DNA of 64,000 nucleotides from contig NZ_OZ032153.1 in NCBI RefSeq assembly GCF_964026535.1, positions 1-64,000 on the forward strand. The letters are read 5' to 3'. Both the position numbers and the translations under genes were made by a program. Below, in pieces: positions 1 through 8,456 of this stretch (positions within the stretch are counted from its first letter, which is position 1; the number at the start of each line of letters is the position of its first letter). The stretch is from Candidatus Tisiphia endosymbiont of Sialis lutaria. GTDB taxonomy: Bacteria > Pseudomonadota > Alphaproteobacteria > Rickettsiales > Rickettsiaceae. Below the pieces are notes generated by a model. It saw only the letters and a program-made list of their open reading frames with translations, was not told the DNA's origin and searched no databases.

Positions 1-58
1 TACCCAACAACTTACACTGTTGTATAATTGTTAATTTATTATGATTAGGCTCTATCAT
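1..58 (-). CDS. IS3-family transposase OrfB, N-terminal 19 codons
   Basis: An ATG at 58-56 on the minus strand opens a frame reading MIEPNHNKLTIIQQCKLLG up to the window edge. This matches the usual start of the IS3 OrfB (DDE integrase) subunit, where a short Met-Ile-Glu-Pro opening precedes a basic helical segment. It lies 7 nt beyond the OrfA stop in a different frame, so translation probably depends on coupling to OrfA. The catalytic DDE domain is not in the window, so whether the element is intact cannot be judged. Confidence 0.7.
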   Translation of the reverse strand, partial: MIEPNHNKLTIIQQCKLLG

Positions 59-65
59 ATTACAC

Positions 66-365
66 CTAACCTTTAAGTCCAAACAATGCAGATTTTTTTT
101 TGAGCCAGTCACGCTCTACACTTAACTGTCCAATTTGTTCATATAGATTCTTGATTAACTCCTGCTGATTTGGATCAGCACTCTGTGTTTTACTCTTAAA
201 GCCTTGTACTAATAATTCAAGCCCCTGTTTTTTCCAATTACTTATCTGCGTTGTATGAACACCATACTTACTAGTTATTTGGGCTATTGTTAGCTCGCCC
301 TTGATTGTCTCTATGACAATTTTTGATTTCTCCTCAGCACTATATTGCCTTACTTGTTTTTTCAT
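66..365 (-). CDS. IS3-family transposase OrfA (helix-turn-helix subunit)
   Basis: A 99-residue protein with the typical IS3 OrfA plan. Residues about 8-50 form a homeodomain-like helix-turn-helix (YSAEEKSKIVIETIKGE, then ITSKYGVHTTQISNWKKQ). A leucine-rich helical tail follows (ELIKNLYEQIGQLSVERDWL), which in this family makes the coiled coil for dimerisation. It would bind the element's inverted repeats and work with OrfB. A purine-rich GGAGAG lies just upstream of the ATG. A run of nine adenines near the 3' end resembles a slippery site, but a -1 shift there runs into a stop and the OrfB frame is +1, so frameshifting is not supported. Confidence 0.85.
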   Translation of the reverse strand: MKKQVRQYSAEEKSKIVIETIKGELTIAQITSKYGVHTTQISNWKKQGLELLVQGFKSKTQSADPNQQELIKNLYEQIGQLSVERDWLKKKSALFGLKG

Positions 366-427
366 CTCTAGCTCTCCTTTTTTGCTAAAGAATTCTATCT
401 CATTTCTTCTATTTTTGTGTCCAAAAT

Positions 428-883
428 ATGGAGACCATTATAATGTCTGATGATGAGATAGTGCAGAAGAAACATTTAGGGATGATGGAATATGTGATGA
501 AGCATATACATCAGCGAGATATGATAAAATTATGGGAGCAGTTTTTAGAAAGGTTTAAGTTAGAAATATTAGTGGATAAAGAGAATGGTTATATTTACTT
601 AAGATCGTTTTTATGGTATACTGATGCCAAATTGCCTGAAGAAAAGCAATCGGAATTAGAACAGTTACTAGCTAAATATTTATCTGAAGAAGAAAAAGGA
701 AATATTATGAGAACCATTGCACAAAAATATATCGATGAAGGAGAAGCTAGAGGAGAAGCTAGAGGAGAAGAGAAAAAAGCTATGGCTGTAGCTAAAAATT
801 TACTTAAAATTGGTGTGTCAATTGATATCATCTCTACATCTACAGGATTGTCTAAAAAAGCAATAGAAGAGTTGGTGGTATAA
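428..883 (+). pseudogene. Rpn/YhgA-type recombination-promoting nuclease, C-terminal remnant
   Basis: The 151-residue frame matches the C-terminal half of the Rpn (PD-(D/E)XK nuclease, putative transposase) family, common in Rickettsiaceae. It has the helical segment MEYVMKHIHQRDMIKLWEQF, the acidic middle, and the tail with EARGEARGEEKK repeats before a final helix. The family is normally about 280-300 residues, and the N-terminal nuclease core with its D...ExK motif is absent. The frame begins only 5 bp beyond the IS3 end, so the insertion sequence most likely removed or separated the 5' half. The ATG at 428 is therefore an accident of the junction rather than the native start. Confidence 0.7.
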
Positions 884-1006
884 TTTTACAAAAAGCTCTG
901 AGATGTTATAGATTCCGCACCGAAGCTAGGATGGCAAGATACGCAGGAACGACAATTTAAGATTACTTAGTCGGCTTACGTCGCTTTGCAATGATGAAGT
1001 AATGTT

Positions 1007-1080
1007 ATAATCAATTGATGAGAAGTTGGTGACATCGTTACTCATCGCTCCTAACCCTAAATTCTTCTGAATTGACTATA
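1007..1080. repeat. Family A palindromic element, short form (about 75 bp)
   Basis: It has the family A termini (ATAATCAATTGATGAG and TGAATTGACTATA) but lacks the central 32 bp carried by the 107-bp copies. It lies in the gene-free stretch 884-1526. That stretch also holds fragments of families B and C (about 905-1000), a weak 35-codon frame and a full B element. Confidence 0.7.
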
Positions 1081-1228
1081 GTCGAATTAGCTATAAAGAA
1101 AAATGTTCACAACAAACTTAGTAAAATTGCTTGTCATTTTGTTTCCATTCTATTAAAGTATTAGTATGTACTAGCCTAATAAGTTATGGTGGTGTTAATG
1201 ATAACAATTTTATCAAGGCAATTATTAT

Positions 1229-1336
1229 ATGTTCAGCACTCTTAAATATTCGTTTACAGCTATTCTTTTGATAGTACCAATGCTTGCTTGTGCCAACATA
1301 AAACCCAAATATAAGGTCAGAAATTTTATGGTATAA
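1229..1336 (+). CDS. Possible 35-residue secreted peptide or lipoprotein remnant
   Basis: The frame starts MFSTLKYSFTAILLIVPML and continues ACANIKPKYK to a TAA. It looks like a complete signal sequence: basic residue at position 6, hydrophobic core 8-20, then ACAN that could be cut by signal peptidase I or, less ideally, used as a lipobox. Only about 12 residues follow, so it is either a tiny exported peptide or the surviving 5' end of a decayed gene. There is no clear ribosome binding site. Conservation has not been tested. Confidence 0.25.
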   Translation: MFSTLKYSFTAILLIVPMLACANIKPKYKVRNFMV

Positions 1337-1358
1337 AATAATGTTGTAGCTAATCTGA

Positions 1359-1455
1359 CGTCATTGCGAAGAGGTATAAAGTCGACGAAGTAATCCATTT
1401 GTGGTTACTTTATGGATTGTTTTGTCGCTACTAAAGTAGTTCTGAGCCATGACGT
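1359..1455. repeat. Family B palindromic element
   Basis: CGTCATTGCGAAGAGG on the left is answered by a degraded complement ending CCATGACG on the right, with the internal GAAGTAATCCA/TGGATTGTTTTG pair. Mutations in both arms suggest an old copy. It lies 72 bp upstream of the Tim44-like gene. Confidence 0.75.
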
Positions 1456-1526
1456 TGTGTTGCAAACATTAAAACATTAATGCAAGATGCATTAATGTAA
1501 AGAATTTAAACAATGAGTTATATTAA

Positions 1527-2213
1527 ATGTCTGCTCAAATAATAGAGTTATTAATTTTTGCTGCGATTGCTTTTTTTATTATAAATAGGTTAATTGCTAC
1601 GCTTGGCTCTACATCAGATGAAGATCCATCTAAAGGTAAATCTTCCTTTTTTGGTGAAACAACAATTAGAGATGTTACTTATACATCAAAAACTGCTACT
1701 AGTAGTATTTTTAAGAAAGGATTACCTCAAACTACGGTAAGACCTCCACCTATCAATCCTATGGAATTTGATGGATTAATAGTTGATGAAGATTCTGTGG
1801 CTATAATAGCTGGAATTCAAGCTATATCTGCTAAACTTCCATCATTTCAAGCAAGAAAATTTTTGCAGAGTGCAAAGGCAGCCTTTGAGCTGATCATTGA
1901 AGCTTCTAACGATGATGATATTGACGATTTACTGACATTAGTGGATAAAAGATATATTCAAGAGTTTCATATTTTTTCTCAAACCTATGGAGAATTTGTT
2001 CATGGTAGCGTACTAGATGCCCAAATTTCTGAAGCTTATACATTTGCGAATAATATTTTTCTAAAAGTATTATTCACAGGTAAAAAGGTAACTAGTAAGA
2101 TAAAAAACATGAAAGAAGAATGGACGTTTTCCAGAAGTCTTATTTCTAAAAATACAGATTGGTTTTTAACTAATGTTGTTCGCCTAGAAAATGAGGAACA
2201 GCTAACTTCTTAG
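1527..2213 (+). CDS. Tim44-like domain protein (TimA-type)
   Basis: A 228-residue protein with one N-terminal membrane segment (about residues 5-25, IIELLIFAAIAFFIINRLI). A low-complexity linker follows, then a C-terminal Tim44-like domain (about 85-215), recognised from AFELIIEASNDDDIDDLLTLV and the following helices. In mitochondria Tim44 tethers the import motor. In alphaproteobacteria the homologues are inner-membrane proteins of uncertain role, possibly scaffolding. Nothing in the neighbourhood clarifies the function. No strong ribosome binding site precedes this ATG, but an upstream ATG at 1513 is out of frame. The 3' end overlaps the convergent gene by 44 nt. Confidence 0.75.
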   Translation: MSAQIIELLIFAAIAFFIINRLIATLGSTSDEDPSKGKSSFFGETTIRDVTYTSKTATSSIFKKGLPQTTVRPPPINPMEFDGLIVDEDSVAIIAGIQAISAKLPSFQARKFLQSAKAAFELIIEASNDDDIDDLLTLVDKRYIQEFHIFSQTYGEFVHGSVLDAQISEAYTFANNIFLKVLFTGKKVTSKIKNMKEEWTFSRSLISKNTDWFLTNVVRLENEEQLTS

Positions 2214-2484
2214 CCTCTGATGATTCACCAGTATAAATTATATTTTGGTAGTTAAGTTTGATAGCAGTAAATAAAGCTGTGTGATCATTTTCTACATTAA
2301 CGATAATTTTTACGATTTGGGGGAATTCTTTGGTTAATATCTTAAACATATAATCAAGCACTAGCATACCGTAATATCTCGTACTACCAGTTTTATTAGT
2401 TAAAATAACAGGATCGTGAAATTCAGATAAAAACTCTCGTGCATCACTTAAGTTTTCTATTGTATAAGTTGTTGGGTTTGGCAT
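2170..2484 (-). CDS. Conserved-looking hypothetical protein, 104 aa
   Basis: A soluble 104-residue protein with no signal peptide or membrane helix. It alternates predicted strands and helices (EFHDPVILTNKTGSTRYYG, QIVKIIVNVENDHTALFTAI, NIIYTGESSEAKKLAV). The pattern, with one segment reading like 'location of a value in a cell', resembles small alpha/beta regulatory domains, but I do not recognise a named family. It converges on the Tim44-like gene with a 44-nt overlap of coding ends. A decayed repeat (about 2493-2560) lies upstream, leaving little room for a promoter. It is probably a real gene, given its regular composition and ATG start. Confidence 0.5.
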   Translation of the reverse strand: MPNPTTYTIENLSDAREFLSEFHDPVILTNKTGSTRYYGMLVLDYMFKILTKEFPQIVKIIVNVENDHTALFTAIKLNYQNIIYTGESSEAKKLAVPHFLGEQH

Positions 2485-2589
2485 TTTATAAACCTATATA
2501 GTAATTGATAAGAAATTACTGACGTCACCACTCATTGCTTTTGCTAGCCAATTCTTGAAAGCAGAGAAATATAAATTTGTTCACAGCTC

Positions 2590-3354
2590 CTAATAAAATC
2601 TTTTACTAATAAAACAGCAAATTGGTATAGACAAAATATATATAGAGGCAATGAATGGTAATAAATACCATGGATATATAATAAGACTTATGATGATAAC
2701 AGCAAACACCATCATAGCTAATGATAAATATTCGTGTTTTATCTTAATATTTTTTGTCGAAAATGTTGGCAACCTACTAGCCAGTAAAAAAGCAATTACC
2801 ACAATATATAGACCTATTATAATGGTATGGGTACGAATATTGATACCTAAAATGCCACTCACTTCAAAATCTAGAATCATGGGAATTAGAGCAAGTAAAG
2901 CTCCACAAGGAGCAGGTACACCAGTAAAAAAATATTCTAACTTCTTATTATTTGCCTCATGAAAAATAGCAGTATTAAATCTTGCAAGCCTTAATGCCAT
3001 ACATACGATAAATAGCAATATAGTTCCCCATGAAAATACTTTATATTCATATTGTTGAAAAGACCATAAATATACAAGACAAGCCGGCACTACTCCAAAA
3101 TTAGCAAAATCACATAATGAGTCCAGTTCAGCACCAAAAGGACTAGTAGCATTTAGCATCCGTGCTATCCTACCATCAATTCCATCTATTATAGCAGCAA
3201 CTAAGGTGCAATATACAGCCCTTTCCCATATACCATCCAATCCAAATTTAATGGCACTAATACCAATCACAAGCCCCAATAGAGTGATAAAATTAGGAAG
3301 CAATTTTATAAACGGAATTGGTTTTGTTATTCTAACTTTGCGTATTCTAATCAA
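2590..3354 (-). CDS. pssA: CDP-diacylglycerol--serine O-phosphatidyltransferase
   Basis: This enzyme joins serine to CDP-diacylglycerol to make phosphatidylserine, the precursor of phosphatidylethanolamine, in the inner membrane. The CDP-alcohol phosphotransferase signature is complete: D60-G61-x2-A64-R65, G74, D78 and D82. Six or more hydrophobic segments fill the remaining 254 residues. It lies 37 nt downstream of psd on the same strand, so the two consecutive steps of PE synthesis are very likely co-transcribed, an arrangement usual in Rickettsia and other alphaproteobacteria. The short hydrophobic C-terminus ending in a basic KRFY is unremarkable. Confidence 0.93.
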   Translation of the reverse strand: MIRIRKVRITKPIPFIKLLPNFITLLGLVIGISAIKFGLDGIWERAVYCTLVAAIIDGIDGRIARMLNATSPFGAELDSLCDFANFGVVPACLVYLWSFQQYEYKVFSWGTILLFIVCMALRLARFNTAIFHEANNKKLEYFFTGVPAPCGALLALIPMILDFEVSGILGINIRTHTIIIGLYIVVIAFLLASRLPTFSTKNIKIKHEYLSLAMMVFAVIIISLIIYPWYLLPFIASIYILSIPICCFISKRFY

Positions 3355-3391
3355 TTTATACCTATATACTTACATTAAAGTAGCAATAGCC

Positions 3392-4093
3392 TCACCTTCT
3401 TTCGAATTTAAGTTCAGATGTTTTTTTGTTCTTAAAATCAGCAATAATAGTTTCTCCACCAACTGCAGTTTGCCCTTCAGTAACACAAAGGGCAGTTTTA
3501 AGTGGCAAATAAACGTCCGCTCTACTACCAAAACGGATAATACCATATCTATCACCAATTCTAACCTCAGTATCTTCTTCTAAGTCACATAATATCCTTC
3601 TGGCTATTAATCCTGCTATTTGGACAAAAGCAATTTTATGCCCACTTTTTGTTTCCATTAAAACAGATTGACGTTCATTATATATACTGGCTTTATCAAG
3701 AGAAGCATTAAAAAACTTTCCTGGATTATAATGTAGAGATAAAATCTTACCGTTAGCTGGAATACGATTTACATGAATATTAAAAATATTCAAAAAAATA
3801 CTAACTCTAATCATCTCCTGCTCACCAAGACCAAGTTCTATCGGAGGAACTGCTTCAGTTATTTTTTGTACTATTCCGTCTGCTGGGCTAACCACCAAAT
3901 CGTCACTAATCGGGGTAAATCGATCCGGATTTCTAAAAAAATATACACACCAAATTGTCATAACCAATCCTATATACCCACAGGTATTATTGACAGTAAA
4001 GAGTAAAAAAGTTATCACAGCAAAGCTTACAATAAATATGTAGCCTTCTCGATGAATAATCTTCGACAAATCATTATATTGCTTCATTCTCAC
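3392..4093 (-). CDS. psd: Phosphatidylserine decarboxylase proenzyme (short type)
   Basis: It decarboxylates phosphatidylserine to phosphatidylethanolamine using a pyruvoyl group made by self-cleavage. The 233-residue length and the processing motif [11 protein letters not shown] (cleavage between G189 and S190) mark the short alphaproteobacterial/archaeal type rather than the 320-residue LGST type of E. coli. Two N-terminal membrane segments (about 18-52) precede the catalytic part, which has SPADG (69-73) and the NIHVNRIP segment with the conserved histidine (H107). It is the first gene of the psd-pssA pair. The gene-free 396 bp upstream carry family B repeats. Confidence 0.93.
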   Translation of the reverse strand: MRMKQYNDLSKIIHREGYIFIVSFAVITFLLFTVNNTCGYIGLVMTIWCVYFFRNPDRFTPISDDLVVSPADGIVQKITEAVPPIELGLGEQEMIRVSIFLNIFNIHVNRIPANGKILSLHYNPGKFFNASLDKASIYNERQSVLMETKSGHKIAFVQIAGLIARRILCDLEEDTEVRIGDRYGIIRFGSRADVYLPLKTALCVTEGQTAVGGETIIADFKNKKTSELKFERR

Positions 4094-4274
4094 TCTCTAA
4101 TTTGTATTATTTACTTTTGGAAATATTGTTATTATACATTATATTATTAATGACACTAATAGGTAATTGCATTTTATTTTTATTTTTTTTTATTATTCAC
4201 CTTATGCAACCCTCATAGCAATTTAAAAATTGCAGACAAGTACCCATCATTGCGAAGAGTGCATAAACCTCAAA

Positions 4275-4482
4275 CGTCATTGCGAGAAGCTACTATTTTA
4301 GTAGCGGCGAAGCAATCCATTTTTAATAACTTTTCTGGATTGCTTCGTGACCTTACGGTCTCCTCGCAATGACGGTTTCTCAATTATTGTTTTCTTAAAC
4401 TACGCCTATGCACAATGACGGAAATAATTTTAGCCAAACGTCATTGCGAGGAGGTGCAAAGCACGAACGAAGCAATCCATCC
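4275..4482. repeat. Family B element with outer arm, plus a B half copy
   Basis: A full B palindrome occupies 4275-4374 (CGTCATTGCGAG to CTCGCAATGACGG). An outer arm, TTTCTCAATTATTGTTTTC, reaches about 4410. A left half copy at 4439-4482 abuts the 3' end of the DUF2610 gene. Together they fill most of the gene-free 4094-4489; the rest is AT-rich with nothing recognisable. Confidence 0.8.
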
Positions 4483-4489
4483 AGATATA

Positions 4490-4798
4490 TCATATATCAT
4501 CGCTAATATCATTATTACTTTCTGATTCTTCATTTTTTTCAGCTCTATCGTCCTCTTCTTGGGCTGAACCAAGAGCATACACACACAATTCTTCAAGTAA
4601 TACATTATTCTTATTAGCCAGTTCTTGTAGTTTAGTAATTGCATCCATGACCTCTGCTGGTATTTTTCCACCACGTTGCTTTGATAACCAGTCATCCTGA
4701 AAATGCAAAGGATGATGTCCCGGCTCAGGCTGCCCTACATATATGGTAAAAGGTGCCATTTGCCCACCAAAATCACAATTAACAGTAAATTTCTTCAT
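4490..4798 (-). CDS. DUF2610 domain protein
   Basis: A 102-residue soluble protein. The N-terminal strand MKKFTVNCDFGGQMAPF, then PGHHPLHFQDDWLSKQRGG, match what I know of the DUF2610 family, largely confined to Rickettsiales. A conserved helix follows (IPAEVMDAITKLQELANKN, ending at the ELCVYALG segment). The function is unknown. The acidic low-complexity tail (about residues 82-102) is poorly conserved in such proteins, and here its last codons lie next to a half B repeat, which may have altered the C-terminus. It is a single gene flanked by repeats on both sides. Confidence 0.7.
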   Translation of the reverse strand: MKKFTVNCDFGGQMAPFTIYVGQPEPGHHPLHFQDDWLSKQRGGKIPAEVMDAITKLQELANKNNVLLEELCVYALGSAQEEDDRAEKNEESESNNDISDDI

Positions 4799-4853
4799 AA
4801 TATAACATCAAATTATTAAAAATCCCTATATAGCAAATCTAAATCATTTTTGT

Positions 4854-5006
4854 GTCACCCCTGCATAAGCAGGGGTCTAGATTCCCGCCTACGCGGGAAT
4901 GACATGGTAAAAACGTCATTGCGAAGAGACGTGAGCCGACGAAGCAATCCAAGAAAATGGTTAGAAATGGATTGCTTCGACCTACTTGCGTGGTCTCGCA
5001 ATGACG
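4854..5006. repeat. Family C element followed by family B element
   Basis: The C copy (4854-4903) reads GTCACCCCTGCATAAGCAGG to CGCGGGAATGAC. The B copy (4914-5006) is a clean CGTCATTGCG/CGCAATGACG palindrome with GAAGCAATCCA and its complement inside. They occupy most of the space between the convergently arranged ends around 4799-5040 and could form strong RNA hairpins. Confidence 0.85.
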
Positions 5007-5040
5007 TCTGAGGTTTGTATACTCATACTACTCAGGTTAG

Positions 5041-5772
5041 CTATAATAAATGTTCAAATTTCTTAGAAAGTTCATAATTAGTAGCAACAAACATTTCATC
5101 ATTATTTATTATTGCTCCACCTGCTTCTCGGACGATTAGATCAAAGCCAGCTTTCAAAGTATAATTTAATGATGAACAATAAACAACATCAATCTTACCA
5201 GCTGCCAGTAGTAGCATTCCATAACAATGACAACCAAAAACCCTAGCATTTTTCAAAAAAACTGGGTTAATATTAAGATCATCGGTAGCGATTAGAAAAT
5301 TATCAACACTACTACAACCAGAAACCCTTAATCTACTATTGTTACTAGTATTATTTTCTGACCATACCCCTCTTCCTTTTTCAACATAATAAATCTCATC
5401 AAAAGCTGGAAAATTTATCACCGTACATATCGTAGTTAAAATTTGATTAATCTTCTTTAAACACGTTATAGATACAGCAAAAAATGGTAGGCTCTTTTCT
5501 AAATTACTAAAACCATCCAGCGGATTTATTAGTAAAACCATCTCTTCACTATTATCTAGTTTAAACTTATCCTCTGGAAAGAATAACGCACTTGTATATT
5601 TTTGCAACTCATTACGTAATAAATCTTGTGCTTTAACATAAGCTTTATTACAAAAATCATAATTTCCTTTACTAGACCTTTGAAGCATTCCTAGCTCCAA
5701 AAAATCTCTATGCAAAAATTTAACAGCTTTACGTGAAGCAGCAATAAGTAAACTGGTTATCGGTTGTTGCAT
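5041..5772 (-). CDS. Inositol monophosphatase-family protein, probably inactive
   Basis: The fold of the IMPase/SuhB family is recognisable over 243 residues, including the central NPLDGFSNLEKSLPFFAVSI and the C-terminal AGFDLIVREAGGAI. The metal-binding residues are poorly kept. The usual DPxDGT becomes N83-PLDG-F. The GEE-type glutamate pair is FPEDK. The first-helix D of VTxxD is not evident. The usual WDxAAG is LKAGFD. It may therefore have lost phosphatase activity and kept a structural or RNA/ribosome-related role as proposed for SuhB. It sits 6 bp downstream of efp, an association I recall from Rickettsia, so it is probably co-transcribed with efp. Confidence 0.75.
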   Translation of the reverse strand: MQQPITSLLIAASRKAVKFLHRDFLELGMLQRSSKGNYDFCNKAYVKAQDLLRNELQKYTSALFFPEDKFKLDNSEEMVLLINPLDGFSNLEKSLPFFAVSITCLKKINQILTTICTVINFPAFDEIYYVEKGRGVWSENNTSNNSRLRVSGCSSVDNFLIATDDLNINPVFLKNARVFGCHCYGMLLLAAGKIDVVYCSSLNYTLKAGFDLIVREAGGAIINNDEMFVATNYELSKKFEHLL

Positions 5773-5778
5773 AAGATA

Positions 5779-6345
5779 TTACTTAGCTCTTTCAACAAAG
5801 CTAACATCTTCAATTTTTACCACTATTTTCTCACCTACCACTAAATAAGGTGGTACCATGACCTTTACTCCATTAGTTAAAATTGCTGGTTTGTAAGAAG
5901 ATGTGACCATAGCCCCTTTAATTACGGGATCAGTTTGCATAATTTCAGCAATAACGGTTTGTGGTAATTCAGCACTTAAAGCTTTTTCCTCATAAAACTG
6001 TACCTTTAATACCATATTATCTTCAAGGAATGGCAAACTTTCACCAAGAATTGACTTATTAATTAAAATTTGCTCAAAGGTCTCATTATCCATTAACACT
6101 AGATTATCTTCCTCAAAATAGAGGAATTGTAAATCTTTGGTATCAAGTTGTGCTTTTTCAACATAATCAGATGAATTAAACCGCTCGTTAAGCTTTGTAC
6201 CAGTTTTAAAATTTTTCATCTCTACTTGTACATAAGCCCCACCTTTACCTGGTTTAGTATGTTCAGGCGTTTTATGCACAACCCATAGCTCATTATTATA
6301 CACTATAATGTTGCCAGCTCTAATAGCATTTGCTGAAATTTTCAT
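5779..6345 (-). CDS. efp: Translation elongation factor P
   Basis: EF-P binds between the ribosomal P and E sites and relieves stalling at consecutive prolines. The 188-residue length is standard. The N-terminal KOW-like domain has the loop [10 protein letters not shown] with K34 at the position that is lysylated in E. coli. Two OB-fold domains follow, ending [16 protein letters not shown]. The gene is first in a likely two-gene unit with the degenerate inositol-phosphatase homologue. Its upstream region (6346-7000) contains repeats and no other gene. Confidence 0.96.
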   Translation of the reverse strand: MKISANAIRAGNIIVYNNELWVVHKTPEHTKPGKGGAYVQVEMKNFKTGTKLNERFNSSDYVEKAQLDTKDLQFLYFEEDNLVLMDNETFEQILINKSILGESLPFLEDNMVLKVQFYEEKALSAELPQTVIAEIMQTDPVIKGAMVTSSYKPAILTNGVKVMVPPYLVVGEKIVVKIEDVSFVERAK

Positions 6346-6510
6346 ATTATTATTACTTTATTATTATCACTTATCTAAAATCTAGTCCCAAATTAACTAT
6401 TAAGGACATGAATTTATTAGGAAGAATATACAATAACTGCTATAAAAACAAGTATATTTAAGTAATATAATTTCAGAGTAGTTTAGAAATCGTAGGAAAA
6501 AACAACCGAC

Positions 6511-6792
6511 GTCATTGCGACGAAGCAATCCATTTTTGTGTCACCCCTGCTTTGGGGCGGGGTCTAGATTCCCGCCTACGCGGGAATGACAGGGTAAAAA
6601 CGTCATTGCTAGGAGGCGTAAACCGATGAAGCAATCCAATAATGTGTGGATTGCCGCGACCACTATGTGGTCTCGCAATGACGTATACTTCTATAACTCG
6701 TCATTGCGAGGAGGCGTAAGCCAACGAAGCAATCCATTTTTGGTTACTTCTTATGGATTACTTCAATGCTACTTAAGCTCCTTGCAATGACG
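6511..6792. repeat. Cluster of family B and C elements
   Basis: From left to right: a B fragment (6511-6536), a C element (6540-6590), a full B palindrome (6601-6683) and another full B palindrome (6699-6792). They are separated by only 4-16 bp. With the inverted-repeat element at 6881-6962 they account for most of the 655-bp gene-free stretch between the divergent efp and pleD genes. Confidence 0.85.
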
Positions 6793-6880
6793 TCTTGTAC
6801 TTTCCTGCAAATTTTAAATTATCCTGATAATAATTTAGTAAAATTACTTAGTGCTATAAAAAATTATGATACAATCACAA

Positions 6881-6962
6881 TAGACCTATTGCATAACCTA
6901 ATCTAATTGGTAATTTTGTTATCAAAACTCGTCAATTATCTTTAGGTTATGCAAGAGGTCTA
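6881..6962. mobile_element. MITE-like element with 21-bp terminal inverted repeats
   Basis: The left end TAGACCTATTGCATAACC and the complement of the right end agree at 20 of 21 positions. TA dinucleotides flank GACCTATTGC...GCAAGAGGTC on both sides, consistent with insertion into a TA target. The 36-40 bp interior has no reading frame. This is the structure of a miniature inverted-repeat transposable element, and it is unrelated in sequence to the B and C repeats beside it. The parent transposase is not in the window. It ends only 38 bp before the pleD start, so it may affect that promoter. Confidence 0.65.
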
Positions 6963-7000
6963 ATATTATTAAAAAACATCAAAGAGAATATATTTATTTT

Positions 7001-8359
7001 ATGACTGCCAATGTACTAGTAGTTGATGATATAGAAGCAAATATTAAATTACTGGAAGCTAAACTTTTAGGGGAATATTACACTGTCTTTACTGCCAATA
7101 ACGCCAAAGACGCTCTAAATGTTCTTGCCATTAATAGAATTGATATTGTATTGCTTGATGCCATGATGCCTGATATGGACGGATTTGAAACCTGTAGAAG
7201 AATTAAGTCTAATATTTCTACCATGCATATACCAGTTATTATGGTTACAGCCCTTTCTGATACTGAAGATCGCATCAAAGGTCTGGAAGCTGGAGCTGAT
7301 GAGTTCTTAACAAAACCTATTGATGATACTGCTCTTTTTGCCAGGGTACGATCTCTTGCTAGAATGAAGGCGGTTATTGATGAACTCAAACTAAGAAATA
7401 CTACTAATGCTGAATTAGGTGGCTCTGTCATAGAAATACAAGATAATTTTTCAGATAGTAAAATACTGTTAATTAACGATGATATAGTACAGGCAAGAAA
7501 TATCAATAAAATGCTTCTAACTCTTACCCCCAATATCAAAATAATATCTGATATCAATGAATTGGAGAAAGATAGTGAAGATACTCTAGATTTAGTAATT
7601 ATTAGCTGCCAATTAGAACAAGGAGACCCTTTGAGAATAAGCGTGATGTTACGCTCTAATACTAAATTTCATGATATAGTGCTGATATTACAAGCTGAAG
7701 AAGAAAATAGAGCAACAGTTATCAAAGGTTTAGAACTGGGTATTAATGATTATTTTATGTATCCAGTAGATAAGAATGAGCTGTTAGCTAGAATTAGAAC
7801 TCAACTGAGAAGAAAACACTATCAAGATAAATTACGCAATGATTTAGAATTAAGCGTAAACTTATCTATTAAAGATGGTTTGACTGGTATATTTAACCGT
7901 CATTATTTTGATACGCATATAAAGCAAATGGTAAAAAAAGCTGATGATAGCAAAAGACCTTTATGCTTACTAATGTGTGATATTGATTATTTTAAACAAG
8001 TTAATGATAATTATGGTCATCAAGCGGGAGACGTAGTGCTAAAAACCGTTGCTAATGTTCTGAAGAATATTTTTAGGGTTACAGACTTAATTGCTAGATA
8101 TGGAGGTGAGGAGTTTTCTGTCCTGTTAAACGATATAACAATTGACGAGGCTATGTATGTAGCGGAGCGGGCAAGAACAAGAGTGGAATCTATTGAGTTT
8201 AAAGTTAAAACTCAAGAAAATCCTATTAAAAAAACTATCTCAATAGGAGTAACTGAATATAAAACTGGAGAAACTATTAGTGATTTTATAGAGCGTGCCG
8301 ACAAAGCTCTTTATCAAGGAAAGGAACAAGGGAGAAATAGAGTGATTAAAATAACTTAA
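7001..8359 (+). CDS. pleD: PleD-type response regulator diguanylate cyclase
   Basis: A 452-residue protein with two receiver domains and a GGDEF domain. The first receiver (1-120) has the phosphoacceptor D53 in LLDAMMPDMDG and the conserved lysine in TKP. The second (about 150-270) lacks the acceptor aspartate (IISCQLEQGDP), as in Caulobacter PleD, where it acts as a dimerisation adaptor. The catalytic motif GGEEF is at 368-372. An inhibitory RxxD site (RVTD) sits five residues before it, predicting feedback inhibition by cyclic di-GMP. The single cyclase of Rickettsia-type genomes has this layout. It is probably transcribed alone from the repeat-rich region upstream. Confidence 0.93.
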   Translation: MTANVLVVDDIEANIKLLEAKLLGEYYTVFTANNAKDALNVLAINRIDIVLLDAMMPDMDGFETCRRIKSNISTMHIPVIMVTALSDTEDRIKGLEAGADEFLTKPIDDTALFARVRSLARMKAVIDELKLRNTTNAELGGSVIEIQDNFSDSKILLINDDIVQARNINKMLLTLTPNIKIISDINELEKDSEDTLDLVIISCQLEQGDPLRISVMLRSNTKFHDIVLILQAEEENRATVIKGLELGINDYFMYPVDKNELLARIRTQLRRKHYQDKLRNDLELSVNLSIKDGLTGIFNRHYFDTHIKQMVKKADDSKRPLCLLMCDIDYFKQVNDNYGHQAGDVVLKTVANVLKNIFRVTDLIARYGGEEFSVLLNDITIDEAMYVAERARTRVESIEFKVKTQENPIKKTISIGVTEYKTGETISDFIERADKALYQGKEQGRNRVIKIT

Positions 8360-8456
8360 GATTAATAATTTAGGTACACAAATGAAGAGCAATCAGGTAT
8401 AATAGGTTGAGAGATGGGCATTTTGCAAATCTGCCTTTCATACAAAACTTAAGAAT

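Larger units (their letters stand above)
1..423 (-). mobile_element. IS3-family insertion sequence, partial (one end)
   Basis: The element is oriented on the minus strand and runs off the left edge of the window. Read on the minus strand its end begins TGGACACAAAAATAG at about 423, a start typical of IS3-family inverted repeats, followed by the OrfA and then the OrfB reading frame. The outer boundary at 423 is inferred from that terminal motif and from the adjacent broken Rpn gene. The other end and the direct repeat are outside the window. Confidence 0.75.

Noticed and set aside
66-120. Programmed -1 frameshift at the A9 run near the end of IS3 OrfA
   Set aside because: The -1 frame hits a stop soon after the run, and the OrfB frame is +1 with its own ATG 7 nt after the OrfA stop.
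4849-6792. The repeated units as a CRISPR array
   Set aside because: Units are palindromic, variable in length and spacing, lack unique spacers of constant size, and occur all over the window; no cas genes are near.
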